A DNA stretch of 64,000 nt from Nocardioides marmotae. Its GTDB lineage: Bacteria > Actinomycetota > Actinomycetes > Propionibacteriales > Nocardioidaceae. A program made the position numbers and the translations under genes. Below the pieces are notes generated by a model. The model made no database searches. It was not told where the DNA came from and worked only from the letters and a program-made list of their open reading frames with translations. Shown here piece by piece: positions 24,570-32,142 of this stretch (positions within the stretch are counted from its first letter, which is position 1; every line of letters starts with the position of its first letter). The stretch covers positions 496,001 through 560,000 of the forward strand of contig NZ_CP053660.1 in the NCBI RefSeq assembly GCF_013177455.1, given 5' to 3'.

Positions 24570-25751
24570 ATGACGACTTCAGCGGTACCGGGCGTGGTCA
24601 TCGTCGGTGGCGGACAGGCAGGCGTGGACCTCGCGTTCTCGCTGCGCTTCGAGCAGTACGCCGGCCCCGTCACCGTCATCTCGGCGGAAGCGGAGCTGCC
24701 CTACCGCAAGCCGCCGCTGTCGAAGGACCACCTCGCCCTGGGGGCGACGGAGACCGAGTACCTGCGCAGCGGGGAGTCCTACGCCGAGGAGTCCATCACG
24801 CTGCGGCTGGGGGTACGCGTCACCGAGATCGAGCGAACGGCCCATACCGTCACGCTCGATGACGGCACCACGGTGCCCTACACCCATCTCGTGCTGGCGC
24901 TGGGCGCCGAGGCGCGCACGCTGCCGATGGCGAACATCCCCGCTGACAAGGTGCTGAGCCTGCGCAGCCTCGCGGATGCGCGCAAGGTCCACGCCCTCTT
25001 CGAGACCGCCGCCGACATCGCGGTGGTCGGTGGCGGGTTCATCGGGCTCGAGGCCGCGGCCGCAGCCGCCAAGCGGGGAATCAAGGTCACGGTCTACGAG
25101 GCCGCTCCGCGCCTGATGGGTCGAGCGGTGTGCGAGACCGTCTCCGACTTCGCCTTGACCTGGCACCGTGAGCACGGCGTCGAGATCGTGTTCGGCGCGG
25201 ACCTGAGCGAGATCCGGGCGGACGGTGCCGTCGTCGGCATCGGGGTCACGCCCACCACGGACATCGCTGAGAAGGCGGGCCTGCAGACCGACGACGGAAT
25301 CGTCGTCGACGAGACCTTGCGGACCTCGGACCCGGCGATCTTCGCCATCGGCGACTGTGCGAGGTTCCCGACCGGGTTCGCGAGCGGTCCGGTGCGGCTC
25401 GAGTCCATCCAGAACGCGTCCGACCAGGCGCGGCACGTTGCCCACGAGATCGCCACCGGGGAGTGCTCTGGCTACGCGTCCGTGCCGTGGTTCTGGTCCG
25501 ACCAGGGAGACCTGGCGATCAAGATGGCCGGTATCACCAGTGGTCATGACGAGACCCTGGTCCTGGGGAACGTCGATTCGGGCTCGTTCAGTGTGCTGTG
25601 CTTTGCGGACGGCGTCTTGGTCGGGGCTGACTCCGTCAACGACGGCAAGACCCACATGACCATGCGCCGGCTCCTGGCCAAGGGGGTCAGGGTCACGCTG
25701 GCGGAGGCTTCTGCGCCCGGTTTCGACCTGAAGCAGGCGCTGAGCGCCTGA
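24570..25751 (+). CDS. NAD(P)H:ferredoxin reductase with a short internal deletion
   Basis: A 393-residue FAD-dependent reductase related to the 4284-5537 protein. It has GVVIVGGGQAGVDLAF, LPYRKPPLSKDHLAL, the NAD fold IAVVGGGFIGLEAAA near residue 150 and FAIGDCARFPTG near residue 260. Between HGVEIVFGAD and VVGIGVTPTTD there are only 17 residues, where its paralogue has 34, so part of the NAD-domain beta-sheet is missing or shortened. The reading frame is intact. It likely feeds electrons to the ferredoxin/P450 genes at 27.7-29.6 kb. The promoter appears leaderless. Confidence 0.88.
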   Translation: MTTSAVPGVVIVGGGQAGVDLAFSLRFEQYAGPVTVISAEAELPYRKPPLSKDHLALGATETEYLRSGESYAEESITLRLGVRVTEIERTAHTVTLDDGTTVPYTHLVLALGAEARTLPMANIPADKVLSLRSLADARKVHALFETAADIAVVGGGFIGLEAAAAAAKRGIKVTVYEAAPRLMGRAVCETVSDFALTWHREHGVEIVFGADLSEIRADGAVVGIGVTPTTDIAEKAGLQTDDGIVVDETLRTSDPAIFAIGDCARFPTGFASGPVRLESIQNASDQARHVAHEIATGECSGYASVPWFWSDQGDLAIKMAGITSGHDETLVLGNVDSGSFSVLCFADGVLVGADSVNDGKTHMTMRRLLAKGVRVTLAEASAPGFDLKQALSA

Positions 25752-25792
25752 GCGGCCGGCCCGGGGTTCGCCGGTCGGCTCCCCGAAGAGCG

Positions 25793-25829
25793 CGAAGCGC
25801 GCCCCCCGGGGATCGGGAGGCGCGCTTCG
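25793..25829. terminator. Hairpin terminator between convergent genes
   Basis: CGAAGCGCGCC (25793-25803) pairs perfectly with GGCGCGCTTCG (25819-25829), an 11-bp stem with a 15-base loop. It lies between the convergent stops of the reductase and the SnoaL-like gene and can serve both strands. Confidence 0.75.
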
Positions 25830-25859
25830 GGTGAGGTCGACGTCGTGCGTACGTGGTGG

Positions 25860-26336
25860 CTACCCCTCGCGCCCAGCGTTCGCGTGGTGCGGCTCGGCGG
25901 GATGCGCGTGCGGGCCGGTGGAGTCGTCGTTGAGGGTGATGTAGCGGTCCCAGTACTTCCACTCGCCGTCCACCTTGCGGAGCTCGTCCACCGACTTGCA
26001 GCTCCACCGCACGACCGTCACGCCTGCCTCGAAGACGGCGGTGACCAGGAAGTACATCTTGACCTTGAGCCAGTCCTCGCGACCCTGCGGGTCGGGCTGC
26101 ACGACCACCGAGGTGACGTGGTGCTGGTAGGTGCGGCCGATGGGATCGGCCGCCCACTTCTTGCCGGTCTCGGCGGGGCCGTCGGGGGAGACCCGATCGC
26201 CGTCATAGCGAGTCACGTGACCGCCCGGGGCGAAGCAGGAGCGCACGGTGTCGGCGTCTCCTTCGTTCAGGGCCATGTAGAAGAGCTCGTAGAGCTCGCG
26301 GATGAGGACTCGGTCTTCGATGGAGACGCTGGTCAT
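25860..26336 (-). CDS. SnoaL-like protein
   Basis: A 158-residue SnoaL/NTF2-fold protein: SIEDRVLIRELYELFYMALNEG near the start, RSCFAPGGHVTRYDG, then VTVVRWSCKSVDELRKVDGEWKYWDRYITL-type strands. The start ATG 26336 is used; upstream sequence in frame lacks homology. On the coding strand TAGTTT ends seven bases before the ATG, so the transcript may be leaderless. Operator site 6 is 38 bases upstream. This is the third SnoaL-like gene of the island; its enzymatic role is unknown. Confidence 0.75.
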   Translation of the reverse strand: MTSVSIEDRVLIRELYELFYMALNEGDADTVRSCFAPGGHVTRYDGDRVSPDGPAETGKKWAADPIGRTYQHHVTSVVVQPDPQGREDWLKVKMYFLVTAVFEAGVTVVRWSCKSVDELRKVDGEWKYWDRYITLNDDSTGPHAHPAEPHHANAGREG

Positions 26337-26373
26337 GAGCAGGAAACTAGCCCACAGGCACGATCTTGTCGAC

Positions 26374-26387
26374 CAAACGTCTGTTTG
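26374..26387. promoter_or_regulatory. Operator site 6 (CAAAC-N4-GTTTG)
   Basis: CAAAC-GTCT-GTTTG at 26374-26387, perfect half-sites. It lies between the divergent SnoaL-like gene (minus, start 26336) and cupin gene (plus, start 26505), closer to the former. Confidence 0.75.
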
Positions 26388-26456
26388 TTTGCATCCGAGA
26401 CTCGACGGGCTCGAGGTCGTCGGATCGTCCCCCTGACATCGGCGTCGACCGTGTAC

Positions 26457-26476
26457 TAGATTCAAACCATCATTCG
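26457..26476. promoter_or_regulatory. Operator site 7 (weak) and -10 box before the cupin gene
   Basis: TAGATT (26457-26462) is a -10 box, followed directly by CAAAC-CATC-ATTCG (26463-26476), in which only the left half-site is perfect. A GAGGAG ribosome-binding site and the GTG at 26505 follow. Confidence 0.45.
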
Positions 26477-26504
26477 TTCAAATTCAGAGCAGAGGAGCAT
26501 CAGC

Positions 26505-26993
26505 GTGACCGCATTCGACGCCAGCCGGATCTACAAGCTCGGCCCCACCGAGAGCCTTCGCCCCAGTGGTCCGAACGGAACCGGCTCCCGGCTCCTCGTC
26601 GGTGGCGCCCAGTCGGAGGGTCAGTACACCTTCCGGTACTACCGCGCCGAGGCCACCATGTATCCCCACACCCATGAGAGGGAGGACGAGAACGTCTACG
26701 TCCTCTCCGGGAACCCGACCGTCGTGCTCGGCGAGACCACCTATGAGCTCGCGCCCGGGGACTTCCTCTTCATGCCGCACCATGTCAAGCATGCGATCTA
26801 CACCAACGACCCGTGGGAGGGGTTCAGCGTGTCCAGCCCGGGTTACATCTTCGACGAGATGATGGACGACCTGGCGAACCTGATCGCGGCGGACGCCGCC
26901 ACCCCTGAGGCCATGGGCGAAGCCCTCAAGCGCGGCGGTATCACCGTGCACGAGGGCAAGTGGTACGGCGAGACGCCGATCGTCCAGCGCTGA
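26505..26993 (+). CDS. Cupin-domain protein
   Basis: A 162-residue single-cupin protein. Motif 1 is PHTHEREDENVYVLSGN (near residue 52) and motif 2 is PGDFLFMPHHVKHAI (near residue 85), giving His/Glu metal ligands. The family includes dioxygenases, isomerases and binding proteins. GTG 26505 follows GAGGAG. It is monocistronic: a terminator follows at 27004. Island context suggests a catabolic or ligand-handling role but gives no substrate. Confidence 0.85.
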   Translation: MTAFDASRIYKLGPTESLRPSGPNGTGSRLLVGGAQSEGQYTFRYYRAEATMYPHTHEREDENVYVLSGNPTVVLGETTYELAPGDFLFMPHHVKHAIYTNDPWEGFSVSSPGYIFDEMMDDLANLIAADAATPEAMGEALKRGGITVHEGKWYGETPIVQR

Positions 26994-27003
26994 GGAGTTC
27001 GGT

Positions 27004-27031
27004 CGTCAGGGCGCCGCGCCGCGCCCTGACG
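27004..27031. terminator. Hairpin terminator after the cupin gene
   Basis: CGTCAGGGCG (27004-27013) pairs perfectly with CGCCCTGACG (27022-27031) around an 8-base loop. It starts 11 bases after the cupin stop and lies between convergent genes. Confidence 0.75.
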
Positions 27032-27087
27032 ATCCGGCCTGCCTCGGCGCGAGTTCGCCAGTGCCCAGCCGACGACCGTCGATCGAT

Positions 27088-27576
27088 TCAGGCCGGGGTC
27101 CGGGGCGGCCCGGGGTGGGAGGGCTCGGCCATGTCGTCGACGACGTGGATCGGGTCCAGTGCCGTCCCTGCGGGGTAGTTTCCACCGAAGTCCAGGGACG
27201 CTTCGGGGGTCAGCCGTACCTCGGGGAACTCGAGTCCGGACTCCGTGACCGCCGGCGTGCCCAGTCTGGCGAACACCATGCGATGCGTGCGGGCAGGCCA
27301 GTGGCCGACATCGGTCACCGAGAGGTCCCAGTCGTTGTCCCGCCGGGTGATCCACGGGTCATGGACCATCACGAAGAGCATGCCGTGGTGCGCACTGAAC
27401 CGGAGGTCTCCGCAGAAACGCAGATCATGGGGGCGAGAGGTGTCCTCGCCCGTGAAGACGAAGGTGCCGTCCTCGAGGGCGTCGGCGCCGCCCATGGCGG
27501 TGATCTTGCCGCTGCCGGAGGTCAGGATGTAGTGGCGGAAGCTGCTCTTGACTCCCCACTTCATGACGACGCCCAT
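27088..27576 (-). CDS. HtaA-domain-like protein without signal peptide
   Basis: A protein of about 162 residues. MKWGVKSSFRHYI near the start and FCGDLRFSAHHGMLFVMVHDP near residue 60 match the pattern of HtaA domains, which bind haem in corynebacterial surface proteins. No secretion signal or anchor is visible, so it is probably cytosolic. Starts at 27588, 27576 and 27564 are all possible; 27576 is a compromise. Operator site 8 lies 22 bases upstream. Similar stand-alone domains next to catabolic genes are poorly understood; haem handling for the P450s is one idea but is speculative. Confidence 0.65.
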   Translation of the reverse strand: MGVVMKWGVKSSFRHYILTSGSGKITAMGGADALEDGTFVFTGEDTSRPHDLRFCGDLRFSAHHGMLFVMVHDPWITRRDNDWDLSVTDVGHWPARTHRMVFARLGTPAVTESGLEFPEVRLTPEASLDFGGNYPAGTALDPIHVVDDMAEPSHPGPPRTPA

Positions 27577-27597
27577 CGATCGCACCATCCATCTGTT

Positions 27598-27611
27598 CAA
27601 ACAACCGTTTG
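27598..27611. promoter_or_regulatory. Operator site 8 (CAAAC-N4-GTTTG)
   Basis: CAAAC-AACC-GTTTG at 27598-27611, identical to site 9. It sits between the HtaA-like gene (minus) and the ferredoxin gene (plus, 27739). GATATT downstream (27614-27619) could be the rightward -10 element. Confidence 0.78.
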
Positions 27612-27738
27612 GCCGATATTGTGCCATGTGCCACGGGCTGCTGCACGTGGAGGTCGCTGGGTGGGTGCTGGATCGTCGCACGCGCGGCCGGATGGCACCT
27701 GAATCGCCTGGCGAGCAAGGTCCTACTGAAGGAACGAC

Positions 27739-27933
27739 ATGAAGATTCTCCTTGATCCGGCCAAGTGTGTCAGTGCCGGCACGTGCGTGACGCAGTCTCC
27801 GGAGCTCTACGACCAGGATGATGAGGGCATCGTGGTCGCGCTCGTCGAGTCTCCCGAGCCTGCGCAGTTCGAGGCGGCGCGCCGTGGCGCTGTGGTGTGT
27901 CCCGCGGGCGCCATCGTCATCGAAGAGGACTGA
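27739..27933 (+). CDS. Ferredoxin, 3Fe-4S type
   Basis: A 64-residue ferredoxin of the P450-partner type. KCVSAGTC (Cys 10 and Cys 16) and VVCPAGAI (Cys 54) give three cluster ligands, the pattern of actinobacterial [3Fe-4S] ferredoxins; the fourth Cys of 4Fe-4S proteins is missing. GAAGGAACGAC precedes ATG 27739. The P450 gene follows 200 bases downstream with its own operator, so the two may be transcribed separately. Confidence 0.92.
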   Translation: MKILLDPAKCVSAGTCVTQSPELYDQDDEGIVVALVESPEPAQFEAARRGAVVCPAGAIVIEED

Positions 27934-28028
27934 CCTCTTCCTCGATCGACCATCGAACGGCCTGGGTCGGCACCGGTCCAGGAAGTCGACGTCCGGCCGA
28001 CCGAAAGTTGTCGTCCGGAGATTGACCT

Positions 28029-28042
28029 CAAACAACCGTTTG
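28029..28042. promoter_or_regulatory. Operator site 9 (CAAAC-N4-GTTTG)
   Basis: CAAAC-AACC-GTTTG at 28029-28042, exactly the same 14 bases as site 8. TACTCT (28045-28050) just after may be a -10 box for the P450 cassette. Confidence 0.78.
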
Positions 28043-28133
28043 ATTACTCTGGCGGTACGCGTATGACCCGCGTCACTCTCGTCATCGCGCCGACGACCAC
28101 CCCGCCACCGGGATGCAGAGCAAGGAACTGGCC

Positions 28134-29348
28134 ATGACCATCATTGACGACGACCTGCTGGGGTATCCCGCACCTCGCGCCGCGGACCGCCCGCTGGACC
28201 CCCCGCCCACCCTGCTCGGCCTACTCGCCGGGACCCCGATCACCAGGGTCCGGATCGAGGATGGACGTCCCGCCTGGCTGGTCACGGGGTATGAGGATCA
28301 ACGGGCCCTGATGGCCGATCCGCGCGTGAGCGCTGACACCTCGCACCCGAACTTCCCGGCGAAGACGAGGGCCGCGGCGGGTGGCGGTGCCAAGGTCAGC
28401 TTCATCACGATGGACGGCCCGGAGCACCTGCGGCTGCGTCGGATGGTCACGCGGCCGTTCATGATCAAGAACGTCCAGGCCATGCGCCCCGCCATCCAGA
28501 AGATCACCGACGACCTCATCGACAAGATGCTGGCAGGCCCTCGGCCAGTGGACTTCGTGAGCGCGTTCGCGCTGCCGCTGCCCTCCCTGGTCATCTGCGA
28601 GCTGCTGGGTGTGCCCTACGAGGACCACGACTTCTTCCAGGAGACCAGCAACCAGATCGTCGCCATCGCCCCCGACGACCCGCTCCGTCCGGAGCGCGCG
28701 ATGCAGACTCTCGCCAAGTTCATGATGGAGCTCGTCGCGAAGAAGCAGGCGGAGCCGGGAAACGACGTGTCGACCGAGCTCGCGGAGCGCGTGACCAAGG
28801 GGGAGCTCACCCTGGTCGAGGCAGGCGGCATCGGGATGCTGCTGCTCTTCGCCGGGCACGAGACCACTGCCAACATGATCGCGCTCAGCACGGTTGCGCT
28901 GCTGGAGCATCCTGAGCAGCTCGCACTCCTGCAGCAGGAGGACAACGAGGCTGTCGCGGTTACCGCGACCGAGGAGCTGCTGCGGTACCTGCACATCACC
29001 CACACGGGGCGGCGCCGCGTCGTGCTCGAGGACATCGAGTTCGCCGGCGAGACGATGAAGGCGGGGGAGGGTCTCATCCTCCCCAACGACATTGCCAACC
29101 GCGACCCGGCCGCTTTCGAGAACCCCAACGAGCTCGACATCGAACGGGAGGCCGGCCACCACGTCGCTTTCGGCTTCGGTGTCCACCAGTGTCTCGGGCA
29201 GCCGCTGGCGCGAGTGGAGCTGCAGATCGTGCTCAGCACGCTCTATCGGCGGATCCCGACGCTCCGCCTCGCCGCCGGCCTGGACGAGCTCAACTTCAAG
29301 CACGACGTGAACGTCTACGGCGTGCACGAGCTGCCGGTCACGTGGTGA
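28134..29348 (+). CDS. Cytochrome P450
   Basis: A 404-residue soluble bacterial P450 that hydroxylates an organic substrate using O2 and two ferredoxin-delivered electrons. The I-helix motif is LLFAGHETTANM near residue 240 with the acid-threonine pair, the K-helix ExxR is ELLRY near residue 283, and the haem loop FGFGVHQCLG places the thiolate ligand at Cys 353. ATG 28134 is chosen because AAGGAA lies eight bases upstream; the ATG at 28113 has no such site. It heads a compact unit P450-ferredoxin-SDR-aldehyde dehydrogenase. The CYP family cannot be assigned by eye. Confidence 0.94.
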   Translation: MTIIDDDLLGYPAPRAADRPLDPPPTLLGLLAGTPITRVRIEDGRPAWLVTGYEDQRALMADPRVSADTSHPNFPAKTRAAAGGGAKVSFITMDGPEHLRLRRMVTRPFMIKNVQAMRPAIQKITDDLIDKMLAGPRPVDFVSAFALPLPSLVICELLGVPYEDHDFFQETSNQIVAIAPDDPLRPERAMQTLAKFMMELVAKKQAEPGNDVSTELAERVTKGELTLVEAGGIGMLLLFAGHETTANMIALSTVALLEHPEQLALLQQEDNEAVAVTATEELLRYLHITHTGRRRVVLEDIEFAGETMKAGEGLILPNDIANRDPAAFENPNELDIEREAGHHVAFGFGVHQCLGQPLARVELQIVLSTLYRRIPTLRLAAGLDELNFKHDVNVYGVHELPVTW

Positions 29349-29410
29349 CCCGGCGCGCGCTGCCGCCACGATCCCGAACACTCGACATGACACCCCCAGA
29401 AGGGATCACC

Positions 29411-29617
29411 ATGAAGGTGAGTTTGAACCACGACAAGTGCCTCTCCGCGGGGCTGTGCGTGGTTGCCGCTCCGGCGGTCTTCGACCAGCGGGACGAGGAT
29501 GGCATCGCCTTCGTCCTGCAGGACAACCCGTCGGAAGATCAGGGTAAGGCGGTGCGTCACGCGGCCGCCTTGTGCCCCGGGCTCGCCATCACGGTAGGGG
29601 AGGGTTCAGAGCAGTGA
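29411..29617 (+). CDS. Ferredoxin, 3Fe-4S type
   Basis: A 68-residue ferredoxin with KCLSAGLC (Cys 10, Cys 16) and ALCPGLAI giving the third ligand. It is about as similar to the 27739 ferredoxin as separate family members usually are, so the P450 has two candidate partners. ATG 29411 is preferred to an earlier frame start. Its stop overlaps the GTG of the SDR gene (GTGA), which ties it to the cassette. Confidence 0.9.
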   Translation: MKVSLNHDKCLSAGLCVVAAPAVFDQRDEDGIAFVLQDNPSEDQGKAVRHAAALCPGLAITVGEGSEQ

Positions 29618-30429
29618 CGGGTCGCGTCGAGGGCAAGGTCGCCTTCATCACCGGTGCCGCGCGCGGTCAGGGACGGGCGCACGCCGTCCGACTCGCTGAG
29701 GAGGGCGCGGACATCATCGCGATGGACCTGCTCGAGCCCCTGGAGCACGTGCGCTACCCGGGCTCCAGCAAGGAGGACATGGACGAGACCGTCCGGCTGG
29801 TGGAGGCCACGGGACGTCGGATCGTGGCCCGGCAGGGCGACGTCCGGAGCCTCGAGAGCGTGCGTGAGGTGGTGGACGAGGGCGTCATCGCGATGGGCGG
29901 TCGCCTGGACATCGTCTGCGCCAACGCCGGGATCATGATCCTGCACGAGTGGAGCGAGGGCACCCCGGAGCTGTGGGATGCCACGATCGCCACCAACCTC
30001 ACGGGCGTGTGGAACACCGTGATGGCCACGGCGCAGCACCTGATCGATGCCGGCGGCGGCTCGATGATCCTCACCAGCTCCTCGGCGGGCCTGCGCGGTC
30101 AGCCGTTCCTGAACCCTTACGTGGCCGCCAAGCACGGCGTGGTCGGGGTCATGCGGGCCTTCGCGGTCGAGCTCGCCGAGTACGGCATCCGGGTCAACAC
30201 GATCCACCCGACCGGCGTGAACACCACGATGATCGAGGGACTGGGAGACGCCTACCCCACGTTCCTGGAGCACCACCCCAGCCTGGCGCTGGTGGCGAAG
30301 AACCTGCTGGACGTCCCGGCCGTGGAGGCGACCGACCTCGCGCAGGCGGTCGTCTACCTGGCGAGCGACGAGTCCCGGTACGTCACGGCCACCACGCTGA
30401 CCGTCGACGCTGGCATCACCCAGCACTGA
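29614..30429 (+). CDS. Mycofactocin-coupled SDR family oxidoreductase
   Basis: A 271-residue SDR of the mycofactocin-associated subfamily. It begins GRVEGKVAFITGAARGQGRA, has the extra segment after beta-2 (DLLEPLEHVRYPGSSKEDMDETVRLVEATG) that distinguishes this subfamily, RIVARQGDVR, and the catalytic PYVAAKHGVVGVM near residue 170. Known members hold NAD(H) tightly and need mycofactocin as an exchangeable redox partner. The cofactor genes are on the same island at 53.2-59.2 kb. Placed between P450/ferredoxin and aldehyde dehydrogenase, it should oxidise the alcohol made by the P450. Confidence 0.9.
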   Translation: MTGRVEGKVAFITGAARGQGRAHAVRLAEEGADIIAMDLLEPLEHVRYPGSSKEDMDETVRLVEATGRRIVARQGDVRSLESVREVVDEGVIAMGGRLDIVCANAGIMILHEWSEGTPELWDATIATNLTGVWNTVMATAQHLIDAGGGSMILTSSSAGLRGQPFLNPYVAAKHGVVGVMRAFAVELAEYGIRVNTIHPTGVNTTMIEGLGDAYPTFLEHHPSLALVAKNLLDVPAVEATDLAQAVVYLASDESRYVTATTLTVDAGITQH

Positions 30430-30449
30430 GATCTGGAGACGATGACTCG

Positions 30450-31937
30450 ATGGGTGCCACCACGACGATCGACGCTGAGGCCCGCCTGCTGATCGGCGGC
30501 GAGCTCCGGCACGCCGCTGAGGGGCGAACCTTCGAGGTCCTCAATCCGGCCGACGCCGAGGTCATCGCCCACGTGGCGAATGCAGGTGCCGGTGACATGG
30601 AGGCGGCCATCGCCGCGGCGCGGCATGCCTTCGACGCGACCGACTGGTCGACCAACCTCGAGCTGCGGGTGCGGTGCCTGCGGCAGCTGCAGGCAGCGCT
30701 CGAGGGGGAGCGCGAGGTCATCCGCGAGGAGCTCATCGCGGAGGTCGGCACCCCTCGTGCAGTGACCCATGCTGCCCAGCTGGACAACCCGCTGGCCGAC
30801 AGTCTGCTCTGGCCGGCGGAGTACGCCGAGGGCTACCGCTGGGAGCGACGCCTGGAGGACTGGGTCGACCGGAGGTCAGGTCGGACCAACCAGCGATGGG
30901 CGGTCAAGGAGGCTGTCGGTGTGGTGGCCGCCATCCCTGCGTGGAACTTCCCGCTGAACCTCCTCCTGTCGAAGCTCGGGCCCGCGTTGGCGGCCGGCAA
31001 CACGGTCGTCGCGAAGCCGTCCCCCGAGACCCCGCTGCACGCTCTGCGCATCGGCCGGTTGATCGCGGAGATGACCGACATCCCTCCGGGCGTGGTGAAC
31101 ATCGTCTCGACCGACGAGGTGCCGGTCGCGAACCTCCTGCTCACCGACCCGCGGGTCGACCTGGTGTCGTTCACCGGCTCGACCCGCACCGGCGAGCACG
31201 TCCTGAGGGAGACCGCGCCCACGTTCAAGCGCACGGTGCTGGAGTTGGGCGGCAAGAGCGCGCTCGTCATCACCGACGACGCGCCCGCGGAACTCGCCGC
31301 GGCCATGCCGATGATCGCGCTCACGCATGCGGGCCAGGCCTGCGCCCTGCCGACGAGGCTCTTGGCGCAACGCGGCATCTACGACGAGATCGTTGCCGCG
31401 ATCAGGACCGGCTTCGAGAACGCTGCCGTGGGTGATCCCACCGATCCCAGGACCGTCGTCGGTCCCGTGTCCTCGGCGGAGCACCAACAGCGCATTCTCG
31501 GCTACATCGAGAAGGGCAAGGCCGAGGGGGCCACCCTCCTCGTGGGCGGGGACGCCCCCCGCCGGCCCGGGTTCTGGGTGAACCCCACCCTCTTCGTTGA
31601 CGTCGACAACTCCTCGACCATCGCGCAGGAGGAGATCTTCGGGCCGGTGCTCGCCGTCACCCCGTTCGACACTGACGAGGAGGCCATCGCCCTGGCCAAC
31701 TCCTCCAGATACGGCCTCTCCGGCTACGTGGTCTCCTCGTCAACCGAGCGGGCACGCCGCATCGCGAAGCGGGTCCGCTCCGGCTCCTTCATGGTGAACG
31801 GCGGGAGCTACTCCGGGGCGGACGCCCCGTTCGGGGGGTACAAGTCGAGTGGGATCGGCTGTGCAGGTGGCGAGGAGGGCTTCGAGGAGTTCCTGCTCAC
31901 GAAGACCGTTGGCACCACGCTGTCGATCTTCGACTGA
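30450..31937 (+). CDS. Aldehyde dehydrogenase
   Basis: A 495-residue NAD(P)-dependent aldehyde dehydrogenase. AAIPAWNFPLNLLLSKLGPA near residue 155 binds the cofactor, VLELGGKSAL near residue 265 holds the general-base Glu, and the catalytic Cys is in GQACALPTRLL near residue 297. EEIFGPVLAV is the usual late motif. ATG 30450 follows the SDR gene by 20 bases. It likely completes the alcohol-aldehyde-acid sequence begun by the P450 and the SDR, giving a carboxylate for the synthetase. A very strong terminator ends the unit. Confidence 0.93.
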   Translation: MGATTTIDAEARLLIGGELRHAAEGRTFEVLNPADAEVIAHVANAGAGDMEAAIAAARHAFDATDWSTNLELRVRCLRQLQAALEGEREVIREELIAEVGTPRAVTHAAQLDNPLADSLLWPAEYAEGYRWERRLEDWVDRRSGRTNQRWAVKEAVGVVAAIPAWNFPLNLLLSKLGPALAAGNTVVAKPSPETPLHALRIGRLIAEMTDIPPGVVNIVSTDEVPVANLLLTDPRVDLVSFTGSTRTGEHVLRETAPTFKRTVLELGGKSALVITDDAPAELAAAMPMIALTHAGQACALPTRLLAQRGIYDEIVAAIRTGFENAAVGDPTDPRTVVGPVSSAEHQQRILGYIEKGKAEGATLLVGGDAPRRPGFWVNPTLFVDVDNSSTIAQEEIFGPVLAVTPFDTDEEAIALANSSRYGLSGYVVSSSTERARRIAKRVRSGSFMVNGGSYSGADAPFGGYKSSGIGCAGGEEGFEEFLLTKTVGTTLSIFD

Positions 31938-31962
31938 GATGTAGGGGTCTGCTGTCGAGTGG

Positions 31963-32013
31963 CAGAACAGAAGCGCCGCCACGGCTGGCTGTCGTGGCGG
32001 CGCTTCTGTTCTG
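31963..32013 (+). terminator. Very strong hairpin terminator
   Basis: A perfect 21-bp stem: 31963-31983 (CAGAACAGAAGCGCCGCCACG in short form CAGAACAGAAGC...) pairs with 31993-32013, with a 9-base loop. It starts 26 bases after the aldehyde dehydrogenase stop. The next gene is convergent, so it insulates the two units. The rest of 31938-32142 shows nothing else. Confidence 0.9.
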
Positions 32014-32142
32014 GCCGGGGTCTCGGACTCGGTGAGTGGGTCTGGCCACGCACGTGGTCGAGACTGATGTGCCCGGGATGGTTACCGCAGGACGGTGTTC
32101 GGCGGGGACGCTCCGAGCCCGCCCCGGATCAGGGCCCGGTGA

